Shown: in pieces, positions 1-9,104 of the stretch
Numbering within the stretch: the first letter of the stretch is position 1
Layout: each line of letters begins with the position of its first letter
Assembly: GCA_913045055.1 (NCBI GenBank)
Contig: CAJWPI010000014.1
Span: 1 to 39,777, forward strand
DNA: 39,777 nucleotides
Direction: 5' to 3'
Source of the DNA: an uncultured Gammaproteobacteria bacterium
Lineage (GTDB): Bacteria; Pseudomonadota; Gammaproteobacteria; Magnimaribacterales; Magnimaribacteraceae
Position numbers and translations under genes: made by a program
The notes under the pieces: model-generated
The model's database searches: none
Seen by the model: the letters and a program-made list of their open reading frames with translations, nothing else
What the model was told of the DNA's origin: nothing

Positions 1-246
1 AAATTAATTAAATTAAGATTAGATCTAGGAAATGAAGGAGAAAAAACTGTTTTTGCAGGAATTAAAAAGGCATACAAGATCAAAGATCTAACTGATAAAT
101 TAGTGGTGTGTGTTAATAACCTTGAAGCAAGGAAAATGAGATTCGGTATTTCTGAAGGTATGATTTTAGCTTCGGGAGATGAGGATGAAGGAATTTTTAT
201 TATTTCACCCGATGCAGGAGCATATCCAGGAATGAAGGTAAAGTAA
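1..246 (+). CDS. metG: Methionyl-tRNA synthetase, C-terminal tRNA-binding domain (partial)
   Basis: The first 81 codons, read in frame from base 1, end at TAA 244-246 and continue a gene that begins before the window. The translation contains [19 protein letters not shown] and a terminal [13 protein letters not shown]. These match the OB-fold tRNA-binding domain found at the C terminus of dimeric bacterial MetRS (the Trbp111-like domain), which binds tRNA and promotes dimerisation. A free-standing CsaA or Trbp111 protein would also carry this fold, but the FSGIRSAY-like stretch (here FAGIKKAY) and the 'SPDAGA.PG' ending are typical of MetG. The next gene starts one base after the stop, so the two are probably co-transcribed. 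Confidence 0.9.
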   Translation, partial: KLIKLRLDLGNEGEKTVFAGIKKAYKIKDLTDKLVVCVNNLEARKMRFGISEGMILASGDEDEGIFIISPDAGAYPGMKVK

Positions 247-247
247 G

Positions 248-1300
248 ATGGGAAAGTCTATTAAGACAGATATTTTAATAATTGGTGCTGGACCAGTCGG
301 ATTGTTTACTGTTTTTGAAGCAGGTTTATTAGGGCTTAAGTGCGAGATAGTTGATAACTTAGACAAAATAGGAGGTCAATGTTCTGAGTTATATTCAGAT
401 AAACCAATTTTTGATATTCCGGGTGTACCCTATCAAACAGCTGAGCAGCATATACAGGCCTTATTAGATCAAATAAAACCTTTTGAGTATGGCTTACATT
501 TAGATGAGCGGGTAGAAGAGATAGATTTAGTTAATGAACAAAAGGATATTAAAGAATGGAAAGTAAAGACTTCACAAGGTAAAGAATTCATTACAACAAA
601 TATCTTTATTGCTGCAGGTGGTGGATCTTTTGAACCAAGAAGACCTCCCAATATAGAAGACCCTGATAGATTTATAGGAAAGGGAGTCGCTTACTCTGTT
701 CGTAATAAAGAACATTACAAGAACAAGGATTTACTAATCTTTGGGGGCGGGGACAGTGCTTTGGATTGGACGGTTGAATTAGCAGATCTTACAAAGTCTT
801 TAACGCTAGTCCATAGAAGAGATGTTTTCAGAGGAGCTCCACATACAGAAACTCTTATGCGTGAATTAGTTGAAACAGGCAACGTTAATTTAAAAACCCC
901 TTATGTAATAGAAAGTATAGAAGGTAATCAACAAATATCAGGGGTGACAATAAAGCACTTTGAAACAAAGCAAATAGAATCCTTAGATTGCAATGAGATT
1001 TTATTTCTATTTGGATTAAATAAAAAGCTAGGACCCATAGCTAGCTGGGGGTTGGATCTCAATGCAAAGAAGATTTCTGTAGATACTGAAAAATTTCAAA
1101 CTAGTGAAGAAGGAATTTTTGCAGTTGGAGATATTAATGATTATCCAGGCAAGCTTGATCTTATTTTATGTGGTTTTCACGAAACCACTTTAGCGGTTCA
1201 ACATGCCTTTAGAAGGTGTTTTCCTGGAGAAAGGGTTCCTTTTGGCTACACAACATCTAATACTAGGTTGCATAAAAAACTAGGAGTAAAAGTAGACTAG
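248..1300 (+). CDS. TrxR-like ferredoxin/flavodoxin--NADP(+) reductase
   Basis: A flavoprotein of 350 aa that should move electrons between NADPH and ferredoxin or flavodoxin in the cytoplasm. An FAD-binding GAGPVG motif lies at residues 13-18, followed by the IGGQCSELY segment. An NADPH-binding GGGDSALDW motif sits near residue 167, and the second FAD motif AVGDINDYPGK lies near residue 292. The CxxC redox pair of true thioredoxin reductase is absent, which together with the PGKLDLILCGFHE stretch points to the YumC-type FNR family. The ATG lies one base after the metG stop, so translation is probably coupled. The gene ends 5 bp from the convergent argG. This reductase could feed the Rieske oxygenase or rubredoxin encoded elsewhere in the window, but that is inference. 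Confidence 0.85.
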   Translation: MGKSIKTDILIIGAGPVGLFTVFEAGLLGLKCEIVDNLDKIGGQCSELYSDKPIFDIPGVPYQTAEQHIQALLDQIKPFEYGLHLDERVEEIDLVNEQKDIKEWKVKTSQGKEFITTNIFIAAGGGSFEPRRPPNIEDPDRFIGKGVAYSVRNKEHYKNKDLLIFGGGDSALDWTVELADLTKSLTLVHRRDVFRGAPHTETLMRELVETGNVNLKTPYVIESIEGNQQISGVTIKHFETKQIESLDCNEILFLFGLNKKLGPIASWGLDLNAKKISVDTEKFQTSEEGIFAVGDINDYPGKLDLILCGFHETTLAVQHAFRRCFPGERVPFGYTTSNTRLHKKLGVKVD

Positions 1301-1305
1301 ATACT

Positions 1306-2514
1306 CTATTTTTTGTTCTTTGAATTTAGTCTGAACCTAAGAGCATTTATATTTATAAAACCAGTAGCATCCTTTTGATCGAAAGCTTTCTTGTCGTCTT
1401 CAAAAGTTACTAACTGAGGATTATAAAGACTAGATTTTGATTCTCTTTTTACTATATTAATATTACCTTTCAGAAGAGACAAGGTAACTGATCCAGTTAC
1501 ATTATCTTGAGTTTTATTAATTAAAGCCTGTAAAGCCTCTCTTTCAGGGCTCCACCACAGCCCTTTATAAATTATATCTGCATATCTAGGCATTAGTTCA
1601 TCTTTTAAATGGGCAGCGTGACCATCAAGAGTTATGGATTCAATAGCCCTATGTGCTTTTAGTAATAATGTGCCTCCAGGAGTTTCATAACAACCTCTGG
1701 ATTTCATACCAGTGAATCTATTTTCTACAAGATCTAATCTACCTACACCATGCTTTCCTGCAAAACTATTTAACTCTGCCATTATTTTTGCTGGAGATAT
1801 TTTTTGATTATTTATGGCTACGGGGTCTCCTTTAATAAAACTTATCTTTATGTTTTCTGATTTATCAGGCGTCTCTTGAATAGCACTGGTTCTTTGCCAG
1901 ATTTCTTCAGGAGCTTCTAAGGAAATATCTTCTAAAATGCCTCCCTCATAGGAGGTATGTAGAAGATTCTCATCGATAGAATAAGAAGGTTCTTCATTAT
2001 TAATATCTAAATTTATGTCATGTTCTTGGCAATATTCAATTAAGTCCGCTCTAGATGAATAATTCCATTCTCTCCAAGGAGAAATAACCTCTATATTAGG
2101 GTTAAGTGCGTAGGCCCCTATTTCAAATCTAATTTGATCATTACCTTTTCCGGTAGCACCATGCGATATAGCATGAGCATTTTCTTCATTAGCGATCTCA
2201 ATTAATCTTTTTGATATTAATGGTCTAGCTATTGATGTTCCTAAAAGATATTCACCTTCATATAAAGTGTTTGCCCTGAACATAGGGAAAACATAATCTT
2301 GAATATATTCTTCTTTTAGATCTTCTATGATGACCTTAGAAGCACCTATATCTTCTGCTCTTTGTTTAACTTTTTGAGGATCATGTTCTTGTCCTATATC
2401 AGCAGTAAAGGCTATAACTTCAGCTGAATAGGTTCTAGCTAACCAATGCAGTATTACAGAAGTATCCAGGCCTCCTGAATAAGCTAAAATTATCTTTTTT
2501 TCTTTCTTAGACAT
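1306..2514 (-). CDS. argG: Argininosuccinate synthase
   Basis: A 402-aa enzyme that condenses citrulline and aspartate with ATP to argininosuccinate, the penultimate step of arginine synthesis. The N terminus carries the ATP-pyrophosphatase P-loop AYSGGLDTS (residues 11-19). The family segments [21 protein letters not shown] and [18 protein letters not shown] follow in the expected order. Length and collinearity are normal for the family (about 400 aa). The start is ATG at 2514. The gene stands alone, 45 bp downstream of the TPR-sulfotransferase gene on the same strand. No ARG box or terminator was identified with confidence. Confidence 0.97.
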   Translation of the reverse strand: MSKKEKKIILAYSGGLDTSVILHWLARTYSAEVIAFTADIGQEHDPQKVKQRAEDIGASKVIIEDLKEEYIQDYVFPMFRANTLYEGEYLLGTSIARPLISKRLIEIANEENAHAISHGATGKGNDQIRFEIGAYALNPNIEVISPWREWNYSSRADLIEYCQEHDINLDINNEEPSYSIDENLLHTSYEGGILEDISLEAPEEIWQRTSAIQETPDKSENIKISFIKGDPVAINNQKISPAKIMAELNSFAGKHGVGRLDLVENRFTGMKSRGCYETPGGTLLLKAHRAIESITLDGHAAHLKDELMPRYADIIYKGLWWSPEREALQALINKTQDNVTGSVTLSLLKGNINIVKRESKSSLYNPQLVTFEDDKKAFDQKDATGFININALRFRLNSKNKK

Positions 2515-2559
2515 ATATAAAAAAATAGGCGCGTATTGTATACAGAGAACACCAAAAAA

Positions 2560-4563
2560 CTAGTCTGGGATATCGAATCTTTGTTTAATGGGTTGTAAGG
2601 ATACTTTGAGATCCACTAAACTCTCTTCAAAATTTTTCCAATAATTGATACCTCTTTTATATATAGGTTGTCTCACTTGTTCGGAACTTGCAGTTTTTAC
2701 TGCTCTTTTATTTTCATAAAATTTTAGGCAGTTTTCTTGAAAAGATAAATCACAAAATTTAAGTAACTTTTTGGTTTCTTCTTCCTGATTTGAAATCATC
2801 TTTTCATATTCAACAAGATACACTTTATCTGGGAGAACTTTTTGCCAATGATCCATTAAGCGAATATAACTTAAATAATACCTTCCAATTTCTTGAAGAT
2901 CATAAGTAAACGCCTGACCTCTAGCAAATAATTGCTTAAAACAACTAAAACATGTATCCATAGGATTTCTTCTAGCATCGATAATCTTAGAATTAGGTAG
3001 TATTAAATTAATTAAACCAACATGGCTAAAATTATTTGGCATCTTATCTATAAAATAGGGACTTTTTGATCTAAGCCTTTGGGTTTCCTTAATATATTGC
3101 TCCCCTAGTTCTATAGATTCTGATTTACTTATAGAGTCCAGAATCTCAGGATAATTTGATCCTTCTCTAGAAGTATTTCCTAATTTTCTTGCAATATTTA
3201 ACATGTTAGGTAATTCCATAGTTCCCTCTACATCTGAATGGCTAGCTAAAATTTGTTCAATTAATGTGGAGCCAGACCTAGGTAAACCAACTATAAATAT
3301 TGGATCATTATTACGAGCTCCCCAGGTTTCTCTCTTCTTAAAGAATTCATTATTAAAAAATCTTATTTCTCTTTCGACCATTGCTTCTATAGCTTTTGGG
3401 TCGTATGTATTCCTTCCCCTATTTAAATTATTTCCTCTTAAATAAAAATCAAACGATCTTTTAAATTTTTTTTCGTCCTCATAAGATTTACCTAAAGAGA
3501 ATTGAAAATGTACTTTCTCTCTATCAGGTAAGTCTTTATTTTTTAATTGCTCTAACATTTCAGAAACTTCTTTATTAGTAAATCTATAAGTCTTTAAGTT
3601 AGCTAAGCTCCAATAAGCTTCTCCATTTTGAGGGTCTAACTCTATGGTTTTTTTATAGGATTTAATCGATTCTTCTTGTAAACCTATAGTTTTATATACA
3701 TGCCCTAAACTTAGATGAACTCTAGGTTGATTGTCCTTTAATGATATTGATTTTAGGTAAGCTTGAATTCCTTCTTCATGTAATGAAGCTCTTGTATAGA
3801 CAGTTCCTAAACCTGCCCACCCTTGAGGCCATTCAGGTCTTAGTTCAGTAGCCTTTTGAAGACATTTGATAGATTTAATATAGTCTTCTTTCTGCCTATA
3901 CATTTTTCCTAAGTTATCCCATGCCATAGCATAGTCAGGTGCAAGTTCAGTGCACTTAAGTAACATGCTTATAGCCTGATCAATTGCACCATTTCTAGAT
4001 GCTAAAAGTGCTAGTAGCCTCAATGCATCAACATTCTTTGGATCTTTAGCAAGGATTCCTCTATAAATACTTTCTGCTTCAACAGACTGACCTTTTGAAA
4101 TTAAGGCCATTGCTTTAGTCATTTCTTCATATCTACTGTCTGTTTTAAGAGCTTCTTTATAAGCTTTGTTCGCTTCTTCTTTTTTTCCTTGATCAAATAA
4201 AATATCACCTAAAGACTTCCAGGCTGTGAATACCTTAGGATCTAGCTCCAAAGATTTTTTTAAATACTTTTCGCTTTGTTCTAAATCAGCCATAAGAAAG
4301 TAGGCAGTAGCAATATCTTCATATGCCTTAGCAAAGTCTGGAGCAATTTTAATTACTCGATTTAAAGGTATAAGTGCTGCTTGTGGATTTCCTTGTTCTA
4401 TTGATGAAACTCCGCTTAACCTAAGGAAATTAGGATCATTTGGTTCCTCTTTAAGTATTTCTGCTAGTTGTTGTTCCGCTAAAGAAAAGTTACCATCTTC
4501 CATTAAAGATACTGCATTCTGATAGGCCTCTGGAATAGAAACTTGAATATTTTCTTTTTTCAC
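2560..4563 (-). CDS. TPR-repeat sulfotransferase family protein
   Basis: A 667-aa two-part protein. Roughly residues 1-340 are tandem 34-residue TPR units with the usual small/aromatic spacing, for example repeats ending in ELDP and LRPEW. The second half is a sulfotransferase domain with the 5'-phosphosulfate (PAPS) loop FIVGLPRSGST near residue 425. It also has a downstream NSKIIDARRNPMDTCFSCF segment that resembles the 3'-phosphate-binding region. The family transfers sulfate from PAPS to an unidentified acceptor, with the TPR part probably recruiting protein or glycan. The start codon is GTG (4563-4561) with no strong Shine-Dalgarno. The gene is divergent from the BCCT transporter with only 39 bp between them. 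The acceptor cannot be inferred from sequence. Confidence 0.85.
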   Translation of the reverse strand: MKKENIQVSIPEAYQNAVSLMEDGNFSLAEQQLAEILKEEPNDPNFLRLSGVSSIEQGNPQAALIPLNRVIKIAPDFAKAYEDIATAYFLMADLEQSEKYLKKSLELDPKVFTAWKSLGDILFDQGKKEEANKAYKEALKTDSRYEEMTKAMALISKGQSVEAESIYRGILAKDPKNVDALRLLALLASRNGAIDQAISMLLKCTELAPDYAMAWDNLGKMYRQKEDYIKSIKCLQKATELRPEWPQGWAGLGTVYTRASLHEEGIQAYLKSISLKDNQPRVHLSLGHVYKTIGLQEESIKSYKKTIELDPQNGEAYWSLANLKTYRFTNKEVSEMLEQLKNKDLPDREKVHFQFSLGKSYEDEKKFKRSFDFYLRGNNLNRGRNTYDPKAIEAMVEREIRFFNNEFFKKRETWGARNNDPIFIVGLPRSGSTLIEQILASHSDVEGTMELPNMLNIARKLGNTSREGSNYPEILDSISKSESIELGEQYIKETQRLRSKSPYFIDKMPNNFSHVGLINLILPNSKIIDARRNPMDTCFSCFKQLFARGQAFTYDLQEIGRYYLSYIRLMDHWQKVLPDKVYLVEYEKMISNQEEETKKLLKFCDLSFQENCLKFYENKRAVKTASSEQVRQPIYKRGINYWKNFEESLVDLKVSLQPIKQRFDIPD

Positions 4564-4602
4564 GTTTACATTCTAACTTAGAGGAAGCTATGCTCCACTT
4601 AT

Positions 4603-6144
4603 ATGAAATTAGTTAATACAATTTTTAGATCGGACACAATTGATAAGAAGTCCTTTTTATCTACTTTAGTTATTGTCTTATGTTTAGCTTCATTAATTCT
4701 TTTTGATAAAGAAGCAACTAAATCTTCTATTGGATCTATGGTTATGGGTATAAAAGATATTTTTGGATCCTTTTATCTAATCTTAACCATTTTTTGTTTT
4801 ATATTTCTTCTTTATGTGGCATTAAGTAAAAAAGGAAATTATCGATTCGGCGGCCCTGAACAGAAACCAGAATTTTCCTACTTTAGCTGGATAGGAATGT
4901 TATTTTGTTCCGGAATTGGTGGGGCGCTAGTTTATTGGTCTGGTGTTGAATGGGGGTATTATGTAAATAATCCTCAATTCGGCATTAAACCTCTTTCACC
5001 TGAATCCTACTCTTTAGCAACTGCTTACGGTTTATTTCACTGGGGTATTAGTGCTTGGGCAATATATGGTCTACCAGCTTTGGCACTATCAGTAGCTTTC
5101 TACAAATATAAACTTAGCACTTTAAGGTTAAGTTCGGGATTAAGAGGGCTAGGCATAAAGGATGTAGAAAATACATTTTTTGGAAGATCGGTAGATTTAA
5201 TCTTTATTATTGCTACTCTAGGAGCTGCTGGAGGAACAATAGGCTCATACCTACCTATGTTAGGTTTAGGATTCTCTGATATCTTTAGTATTGAAAATTC
5301 TTTTTTCTTGACCATCCTAGTACTTATAGTTTGTATAACTTTATTTGGATTTAGTGTCTATTCAGGTTTAAAAAATGGAATTAAGGTATTAAGTAATATT
5401 AATTTAACAGTAGCTATACTCTTTTTACTTTATGTCCTATTAACAGGGCCAACTTCAGAAATACTATCATACTCATTATCTGGCGTATGGTATTCAATTA
5501 AATATTTCTTTGATATGAGTACTTTAGGCATTGTAGAAAGTTCTCAATTTGCTCAAGATTGGACCATCTGGTACTGGGCGTGGTGGGTTGCCTTTGGACC
5601 AATAGTAGGTCTCTTTATTGCTAGAATCTCTAAAGGAAGAACAGTACGAGAACTAATTTTAGGCATGTTAGTTTTTGGTACTTTAGGTACTTGGTTATTT
5701 TATTTAATATTAGGGAATTACTCTTTAGTTATGGATATAAATGGTACTTTGCAAATTAGTAATATAAATGCTTTAAATCATCCTGAAATGGCCTTATCAG
5801 TTGTAAACTCATTGCCTTTGCCAAAATTAATGCTTTTGATATTTTGTATAATGACTTTAATATTTATTACTACTTCTTACGACTCCATGTCTTACGTTGT
5901 GGCCTACCACATTCAAAGAAATTCATCTGAATTAAATGATCCTGATAGGTTAGTTAGAGTATTTTGGGCTATAATTTTAGGAGTACTTCCAGCTTCTTTG
6001 GTTATCTATTCAGACCATACAGTAGCTACAGATATTATTCTTTTAACCTCTTTACCGTTATTATTTATATATCCTTTGATAGCATTAGCAACAATTAGAG
6101 ATATGTTTGAGAGAAAAGTACATGAAAAAACCGAAAGATCTTAA
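4603..6144 (+). CDS. BCCT-family betaine/carnitine/choline-type transporter
   Basis: A 513-aa, roughly 12-helix inner-membrane transporter of the BCCT family, which imports quaternary ammonium or sulfonium compounds such as glycine betaine, choline, carnitine or DMSP. Diagnostic segments are FCSGIGGALVYWSGVEWGYY (residues about 103-122) and the tryptophan-rich box WTIWYWAWWVAFGP (about 320-333). The box is followed by IARISKGRTVREL, the conserved amphipathic loop of the family. The substrate cannot be read from the sequence. Its last 23 bp overlap the start of the sulfhydrylase gene, so it is translated with the methionine-related genes. That context favours a methyl-donor or reduced-sulfur substrate over a purely osmotic role. 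This is inference. Confidence 0.92.
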   Translation: MKLVNTIFRSDTIDKKSFLSTLVIVLCLASLILFDKEATKSSIGSMVMGIKDIFGSFYLILTIFCFIFLLYVALSKKGNYRFGGPEQKPEFSYFSWIGMLFCSGIGGALVYWSGVEWGYYVNNPQFGIKPLSPESYSLATAYGLFHWGISAWAIYGLPALALSVAFYKYKLSTLRLSSGLRGLGIKDVENTFFGRSVDLIFIIATLGAAGGTIGSYLPMLGLGFSDIFSIENSFFLTILVLIVCITLFGFSVYSGLKNGIKVLSNINLTVAILFLLYVLLTGPTSEILSYSLSGVWYSIKYFFDMSTLGIVESSQFAQDWTIWYWAWWVAFGPIVGLFIARISKGRTVRELILGMLVFGTLGTWLFYLILGNYSLVMDINGTLQISNINALNHPEMALSVVNSLPLPKLMLLIFCIMTLIFITTSYDSMSYVVAYHIQRNSSELNDPDRLVRVFWAIILGVLPASLVIYSDHTVATDIILLTSLPLLFIYPLIALATIRDMFERKVHEKTERS

Positions 6145-7423
6145 ACCAGACACACTGTCTTTACATGCTGGGCAAAAACCAGATGAAGATACTGGAGCTA
6201 GAGCAACTCCAATCTACCAAACCTCATCTTTTGTATTTAAGGATAGTGAAACGGCAGCTGGGATTTTCAATATAGAAAGAACAGGACACGTTTATTCAAG
6301 GATAACAAATCCTACTAATTCTGTTTTAGAAGAGCGGATATCTGCTCTAGAAGGAGGTGTGGGCGCAATTGCTACTTCAAGCGGTCAAGCAGCTCTTTTC
6401 CTAGCTATTACAACACTAATGGATACTGGCTCTCATATTGTAGCCTCTAATTGTTTATATGGAGGTAGTCATAATTTGCTTGAATATACTTTAAAAAGGT
6501 TTGGTATAGAGACGTCCTTTATAGACTTCAGAGATGTAGAAAAGTTTAAAAAGAGTTTCAAAAAAAATACTAGACTTGTTTTTGGAGAAACATTAGGAAA
6601 TCCTGGACTAGATGTAATGAATATTCCTGTTATCTCATCTATTGCCCATGAGAATAAAGTCCCTTTACTTATAGATTCAACTTTTACTACTCCTTATTTA
6701 TTGAAACCTTTTGATTTAGGTGCAGATTTAATTGTTCATTCTGCAACAAAATTTCTGTCTGGGCATGGTGTTGTAATAGGTGGTTTGCTAGTAGATAGTG
6801 GAAACTTTGATTGGGAAGCTTCAAAAAAGTTTCCCCAACTCACTGAACCCTATGAAGGGTTTCATAATATGATTTTTACTCAAGAGTTTGGTCCAGCAGC
6901 TTTTATTTCAAGAGCTAGAAAAGAAGGAGCTAGAGACTTTGGTGCATGCATGAGTCCACATACAGCTTTTCTTGTTTTACAGGGCGTAGAAACCTTAAAT
7001 CTTAGGATGAAAAGACACGTTGAGAATACTAATAAGATAGTTAAATTCTTAGATGAACATCCTTTAGTGTCTAAAGTCCTATATCCAAGCTTAAGTTCAC
7101 ATGAAGATTATGATCTAGCAAAAAAGATATTAAAAAAAGGTAGTGGTGCCGTTTTTACTTTTGAACTTAAAGGTCAAAAAATAGCCGGACAAACTTTTAT
7201 AGAAAACCTCAATATTTTTTCACATTTAGCTAATGTGGGAGATGCTAAGTCATTGGTTATACACCCTGCGAGTACTACTCATCATCGAATGGATAAACAA
7301 GCACTAGCTAAAGCTGGTATTTCTGAAGGAACTATAAGACTTTCAGTTGGTTTAGAAGATCCAGAAGATTTAATAGAAGACCTAGAAATGGGTTTATCAG
7401 CTGTCAAAAAATTAGCAAAGTAA
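6122..7423 (+). CDS. metY: O-acetylhomoserine sulfhydrylase (aminocarboxypropyltransferase)
   Basis: A PLP enzyme of the Cys/Met metabolism family, 433 aa from the ATG at 6122. It would convert O-acetylhomoserine plus sulfide (or methanethiol) to homocysteine (or methionine). Seen features are the N-terminal LSLHAGQKPDEDTGARATPI, the SSGQAA phosphate-binding stretch (residues 86-91), LIDSTFTTPYLLKPFDLGAD, and the PLP lysine K210 in HSATKFLSGHG. The length of about 430 and the long FGPAAFISRARKEGARDFG insert fit the MetY/Met17 branch better than MetB or MetC. A TTG 15 bp upstream is in frame but less likely than the ATG. The stop and the next start share TAATG, indicating translational coupling to the alpha/beta hydrolase. 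Confidence 0.92.
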   Translation: MKKPKDLKPDTLSLHAGQKPDEDTGARATPIYQTSSFVFKDSETAAGIFNIERTGHVYSRITNPTNSVLEERISALEGGVGAIATSSGQAALFLAITTLMDTGSHIVASNCLYGGSHNLLEYTLKRFGIETSFIDFRDVEKFKKSFKKNTRLVFGETLGNPGLDVMNIPVISSIAHENKVPLLIDSTFTTPYLLKPFDLGADLIVHSATKFLSGHGVVIGGLLVDSGNFDWEASKKFPQLTEPYEGFHNMIFTQEFGPAAFISRARKEGARDFGACMSPHTAFLVLQGVETLNLRMKRHVENTNKIVKFLDEHPLVSKVLYPSLSSHEDYDLAKKILKKGSGAVFTFELKGQKIAGQTFIENLNIFSHLANVGDAKSLVIHPASTTHHRMDKQALAKAGISEGTIRLSVGLEDPEDLIEDLEMGLSAVKKLAK

Positions 7424-8196
7424 TGAAAAATAAAGTTTTTTCTTTCTCTGGTGAGAAAGGATTTAAAAATATTAAGAAACCTATAGTTTTTATCCATGGC
7501 ACTGGTATGGATCATTCTGTCTGGACCTTACCTACTAGATACTTCTTAAGAAAAGATCGAACCGTCATATCAGTTGATTTACCAGGTCATGGAAGAAGTA
7601 AAGGACCTGTCCTTAATTCTATTTCTGAATTATCACACTGGTTAATAGATTATTTGGATAGTCTTGGTGTCAATGAGTTTTCTATAGTTGGTCATAGTAT
7701 GGGTTCTTTAATAGCACTAGAAACTTCAGCAATGGTTCCAGATAGATCATTACATTTAGTTATGGTTGGTACTGCTTTTCCAATGAACGTATCTGAGCAG
7801 CTCTTAGAAGCAGCTAAAAATAATGAACAAACTGCTATAGATATACTTACATATTTTGGATATAGCTATAGTGCGAGAATTGGGAGTAATAGTAATCCGG
7901 GTATGTGGATGATTGAAAATACTAAAAGATTATTAGAGAAATCCCAAAAAGATGTTATTTACAGTGATTTAAAAGCCTGCTCTAATTATTCAGATGGGCT
8001 TTTAAGTGCAAAAAAAGTAGAAGGAGAAGTTATGTTTATACTTGGAGAAAATGATTTCTTAACTCCGGCTTATAAGGCAAAAGATCTAATTAGTTCATTT
8101 AAAAACCCCATTGTTAAAAATGTTAGGCATTCCGGGCATACCCTACTAATGGAAAAGCCAAATGAAGTCCTAGATTACCTTATTGAGATACTATGA
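7423..8196 (+). CDS. Alpha/beta-fold hydrolase
   Basis: A 257-aa single-domain alpha/beta hydrolase. The oxyanion segment FIHGTGMDHSVW is at residues 23-34 and the nucleophile elbow GHSMG gives Ser92. A likely acid is Asp211 in LGENDFLTP and the catalytic histidine is His239 in RHSGHTLLMEKP. No signal peptide is visible, so it is cytoplasmic. It sits between metY (TAATG junction) and the homocysteine methyltransferase (ATGA junction), which implies a role in the same pathway. Homoserine acetyltransferase (MetX) is also alpha/beta-fold but is longer, about 350-380 aa, with different motifs, so I do not assign it. A thioester, lactone or ester hydrolase acting on an imported substrate is possible. 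Confidence 0.85.
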   Translation: MKNKVFSFSGEKGFKNIKKPIVFIHGTGMDHSVWTLPTRYFLRKDRTVISVDLPGHGRSKGPVLNSISELSHWLIDYLDSLGVNEFSIVGHSMGSLIALETSAMVPDRSLHLVMVGTAFPMNVSEQLLEAAKNNEQTAIDILTYFGYSYSARIGSNSNPGMWMIENTKRLLEKSQKDVIYSDLKACSNYSDGLLSAKKVEGEVMFILGENDFLTPAYKAKDLISSFKNPIVKNVRHSGHTLLMEKPNEVLDYLIEIL

Positions 8197-9104
8197 ACGA
8201 TATAAAACTTACTGATGGAGGGTTAGGAACAGAACTAAGGTATAGAGGAGTAGAAGTTCCTTCTCATGTAAATTCCATTTGGTCAGCGCAGGCTATTATT
8301 GATGCACCTAATGAAATAGAGAAGATTCACTATGATTACATACAAGCTGGTGCAGACCATATAACTATTAATAATTATGCCTTAACACAACCAATACTTA
8401 AGAGAGCTAAAATTCAAGAAAGACTTAAAGACCTGACTTTACAATCAATAGAGATCGCTAGAAATGCTATTGATAGATCTAATAAGAAAGTTGTCTTAAT
8501 GGGTTCTCTCCCTCCACTAGAAACTAGTTATAGACCTGATTTAATACTTCCTGAAGAAGAAATGTATAATAAAAATAAGGAGATAGCTGATATTCTTAAT
8601 AATAATGTTGATATTATACTCTGCGAAACTATGTCTAGTGGTTTAGAGGCAAAATGTGCATTGAAAGCAGCTTTAGAAACTGATTGCTCTGTATGGTTAA
8701 GCTGGACTTTGCAAGGAAACAGAAAAAACTATCTACCAAGTGGAGAAACTATTCAAGAAGCTTTTGAGTTATTAAATAATAACCTTCCAGATGCTTTATT
8801 AGTTAACTGTGCTGGTGCAAATCTAGTCGGTCATGCAATAAAAAAACTGTCAAAACTTACTGATATTCCTATAGGTGGGTATGCTAATTCTGAAAATATA
8901 CAGTCTTTCTCAGAAAATAGAGAAAGAGTTGATAATGCAGATGAAATGCATCGTGAATCAAGCGTACCTTTAAATGAAAAAGAATACGCCATGGAAGTTT
9001 CTAAATGGATAGATTCTGGAGCTTCAATTGTAGGAGGGTGCTGCAGAACACGACCTTCTCATATAAAAGAAATCAGAAAGTTAATAGACTCTTCTTTTTC
9101 TTAG
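8193..9104 (+). CDS. Homocysteine S-methyltransferase family protein
   Basis: A 303-aa zinc-dependent methyltransferase of the MmuM/BHMT family that methylates homocysteine from a small methyl donor. The N-terminal LTDGGLGTELRYRG and the zinc ligands are visible: one Cys in VNCAGAN near residue 207 and the pair Cys283-Cys284 in GGCCRTRPSHI. The missing cobalamin and folate domains rule out MetH. Possible donors are S-methylmethionine, S-adenosylmethionine, betaine or DMSP. The sequence alone does not decide between them, but co-translation with a BCCT transporter suggests an imported onium compound. It overlaps the upstream hydrolase gene by ATGA, and its last 4 bases overlap the convergent TonB receptor gene. 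Confidence 0.9.
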   Translation: MNDIKLTDGGLGTELRYRGVEVPSHVNSIWSAQAIIDAPNEIEKIHYDYIQAGADHITINNYALTQPILKRAKIQERLKDLTLQSIEIARNAIDRSNKKVVLMGSLPPLETSYRPDLILPEEEMYNKNKEIADILNNNVDIILCETMSSGLEAKCALKAALETDCSVWLSWTLQGNRKNYLPSGETIQEAFELLNNNLPDALLVNCAGANLVGHAIKKLSKLTDIPIGGYANSENIQSFSENRERVDNADEMHRESSVPLNEKEYAMEVSKWIDSGASIVGGCCRTRPSHIKEIRKLIDSSFS

